The notes beneath the pieces were generated by a model, which saw only the letters and a list, made by a program, of their open reading frames with translations, did no database searches and was not told the DNA's origin. Of a stretch of DNA of 6,968 bases, positions 5,506 through 6,968 are shown piece after piece; within the stretch, counting starts at the first letter, position 1, and the number at the start of each line of letters is the position of its first letter. The translations under genes and the position numbers were made by a program. Source of the stretch: Beijerinckiaceae bacterium (GTDB taxonomy: Bacteria > Pseudomonadota > Alphaproteobacteria > Rhizobiales > Beijerinckiaceae); the NCBI GenBank assembly GCA_027346205.1, contig DAIESR010000521.1:1-6968 (forward strand), in the 5' to 3' direction.

Positions 5506-6735
5506 TCAGTGCGCGGATCGTCGCCCGCGCTGCCATTTCCGCAATTGCAGCACTATTGCCTTTAGGCGGGCACGAAGGTTGCGCCGCAGGCGTTCGCGCT
5601 GTGTGACAGCCTCGAATTCATGCTGCCGATCGGCGGAAACAGCGACGAAGATATCCGCTATGGCCATGCGCTCAGACCAGATGTGATTGATGAACGCATG
5701 ATCACCGCCGGCACAGGAATCGGTGAGCGCAATCCGTGAATCGCCCAAGAGATGACGCGTCATCTCCAAGGCGAGGAGAACTCCGGGGGAGATGGTCGCG
5801 AAATCCTCATCATAAGCAATCTTCCACCAGAAGGCGCGCCCGCAGCTCTCCAGAAGGAGCGTCATGGCCACGGGCTTGCCATCGAGATCGAGGCTGGCGA
5901 CAAAACATTTGCCTTCGGCGCTCAGGCTCATAGCGAGATCGCGTGCGAAGGTGGCGCGCTCAGGGGAGCTTCCAAGAGCCGTGCCGCGTTGTCCCTTCCA
6001 ACCTTTGGCTTCGAGGGCGAGAAATTCTTCGAAGGCAGCCATAAGCTCATGCGGATCGCGCATGATGTGCAATGTCACCGCGCCCTTGGCTTCCAGAGCT
6101 TTGCGTGCCTTGTTGAGCTTGCGGCGGCGGCCCGAGCCGACCGATTGTTCGAGATAGCGTTTGGGGTCTGCCCCGGCAGTGAGTATCGGGCGTTGATGCG
6201 CCCCGAAGATTTCGATGCTGCGAGTCTCGGCGGCCGCGCTCGCGGTGAGAATGCGCGCGACTGGTCCGTCTTGCGGCAGCAATGGAAACATCAATCCTGC
6301 GACATGCGGCAGGTGCTGACGGCAAAAGGCCAAGATGGCAGCAAGCGCTTCCTCGGCACGGGCACGATCGAGAAGAGGTGTGCCGAGTGGCGCTTGCTCA
6401 TGGGTCCATATCCGCGTCGGTAGAAAGCGGGCGCGGCGCTTTGACGGCGCAAGCGGGCAGACCGCGAGCAGTTGGCGCCGTCCATCGGCGTCACCGTCCC
6501 ATACGAAGAGGAAACGTGGAGCGCGGTCTCTTGCAAGATGGCGCGCTGCGGCGAGCGCAAAGCCCGGCTCGAAGAACACGTTCGGTTCGAGGCAATCGCC
6601 GGCCAGATCGCGCCATTTAGCGGCATGGATCGCGGCAGCTTCAGGACTCAAAAGCTCGACTGTCAGGGAGCTCGTGGCGAGGAGCATGTCCGGATCACTT
6701 TGCTGCGCCTCATCGCGCGCCAAGAGTTGAAGCAT
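5506..6735 (-). CDS. GNAT-type acetyltransferase, CelD/BcsL family
   Basis: From ATG 6735-6733 the product has 409 residues, a normal family length. AAAGGG lies about seven bases upstream, and the homologous region begins soon after. Longer forms (GTG 6834, ATG 6831) add an Arg-rich leader with no homology. An N-terminal subdomain contains LEPNVFFEPGFALAAARHL (49-67), the usual 'NPF.sP.f..a..r.l' segment. The C-terminal GNAT-like domain (Acetyltransf_6 type) runs from about 201 (SGRRRKLNKARKALEAKG) through LEAKGWKGQRGTAL (241-254), FVASLDLDGKPVAMTLLL (278-295) and AYDEDFATISPGVLLALEM (307-325), ending with a basic Arg/Lys tail. The family is named for genes near bacterial cellulose and exopolysaccharide clusters; most members have unknown acceptors. 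It is probably cytoplasmic, with no signal peptide. No polysaccharide gene is visible nearby, so the substrate cannot be inferred from context. Confidence 0.92.
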   Translation of the reverse strand: MLQLLARDEAQQSDPDMLLATSSLTVELLSPEAAAIHAAKWRDLAGDCLEPNVFFEPGFALAAARHLARDRAPRFLFVWDGDADGRRQLLAVCPLAPSKRRARFLPTRIWTHEQAPLGTPLLDRARAEEALAAILAFCRQHLPHVAGLMFPLLPQDGPVARILTASAAAETRSIEIFGAHQRPILTAGADPKRYLEQSVGSGRRRKLNKARKALEAKGAVTLHIMRDPHELMAAFEEFLALEAKGWKGQRGTALGSSPERATFARDLAMSLSAEGKCFVASLDLDGKPVAMTLLLESCGRAFWWKIAYDEDFATISPGVLLALEMTRHLLGDSRIALTDSCAGGDHAFINHIWSERMAIADIFVAVSADRQHEFEAVTQRERLRRNLRARLKAIVLQLRKWQRGRRSAH

Positions 6736-6917
6736 GGCCTGTCCCTTTGTCTCGCGTCCCACGCCATTTGCGACGTCCCGTCGTGAAACAGCGCGGCCAG
6801 TTCGAACCACCCATGCCGATCTTCGAGACATCACGGCAAAGCAGATGCCGCGAGGTTACCGCGGCCGCAATCCGATGCCCTAGCCGAGGGATTTCCAATC
6901 GCAGCGTAAGGGAGGGG

Positions 6918-6947
6918 TTAATATGACTTCGTAAAGTGGCGCGCCAA
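6918..6947 (-). promoter_or_regulatory. Possible promoter for the acetyltransferase gene
   Basis: On the minus strand TTGGCG (6947-6942) and TATTAA (6923-6918) form a plausible -35/-10 pair with an 18-base spacer. Transcription would start near 6911 and leave a leader of about 175 bases before the ATG at 6735, which is long. The 6736-6968 stretch otherwise shows no gene. Confidence 0.25.
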
Positions 6948-6968
6948 AATTCAGTTGGGCGCGTTGCC

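Noticed and set aside
5752..6423. A 223-residue plus-strand open frame inside the acetyltransferase gene.
   Set aside because: It lies wholly antisense to a clearly recognisable gene, with no ribosome binding site or family resemblance.
6795..6812. A GGTTCGAAC T-loop-like motif on the minus strand, suggesting a tRNA.
   Set aside because: The flanking bases do not form a T stem, and no D arm, anticodon arm or acceptor stem is found around it.
6736..6834. An N-terminal extension of the acetyltransferase (starts at 6834 or 6831).
   Set aside because: The added 33 residues are Arg-rich without family similarity, while ATG 6735 has a good Shine-Dalgarno at proper spacing.
1..6968. A CRISPR array, toxin-antitoxin pair, retron or other defence system.
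   Set aside because: No regularly spaced repeats, no paired small toxin/antitoxin frames with signals, no reverse transcriptase, nuclease or transposase motifs are seen.

Overview
The window is GC-rich, bacterial and chromosomal in style. It looks like an alphaproteobacterium of the order Hyphomicrobiales (Rhizobiales), possibly Beijerinckiaceae or a relative. Reasons: an rph-rdgB pair of alphaproteobacterial type, small conserved proteins that resemble families I associate with this order, and a two-part palindromic repeat whose first arm resembles the 'GAGCATG-TCC-GGAAAAGT' intergenic repeat common in these genomes. The assignment is from recognition, not a database search.

Layout, left to right. 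Nucleotides 2-922 (+) hold the C-terminal 306 residues of a B12-binding-type radical SAM protein, cut by the window edge. Next is a tiny exported SH3-like protein (1151-1417, +), convergent with a small exported protein of unknown function (1493-1831, -). At 2049-3414 (+) sit rph (RNase PH) and rdgB (dITP/XTP pyrophosphatase), one nucleotide apart and probably one transcript. A small conserved hypothetical gene (3577-3882, +) follows; a possible sigma-54 promoter lies about 120 bases ahead of it. 

The right half is on the minus strand and is less tidy. A protein with a ClpP/crotonase-like core and a long Pro/Ala/Gln-rich tail (3951-4979) abuts and overlaps the end of an xdhC remnant (4927-5224). 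That remnant keeps only the XdhC C-terminus and is cut exactly where the composite palindromic repeat (5225-5350) begins. A perfect 19-bp hairpin also lies in the remnant. The last gene (5506-6735, -) is a CelD/BcsL-type GNAT acetyltransferase.

The genes do not form one pathway. rph and rdgB act in RNA maturation and nucleotide-pool cleaning. The others are separate housekeeping, envelope or hypothetical genes. I found no CRISPR array, tRNA, rRNA, transposase or defence system. The most notable region is 4900-5510, where a gene has decayed around a repeat and the neighbouring ClpP-like gene seems to have lost a normal export signal.
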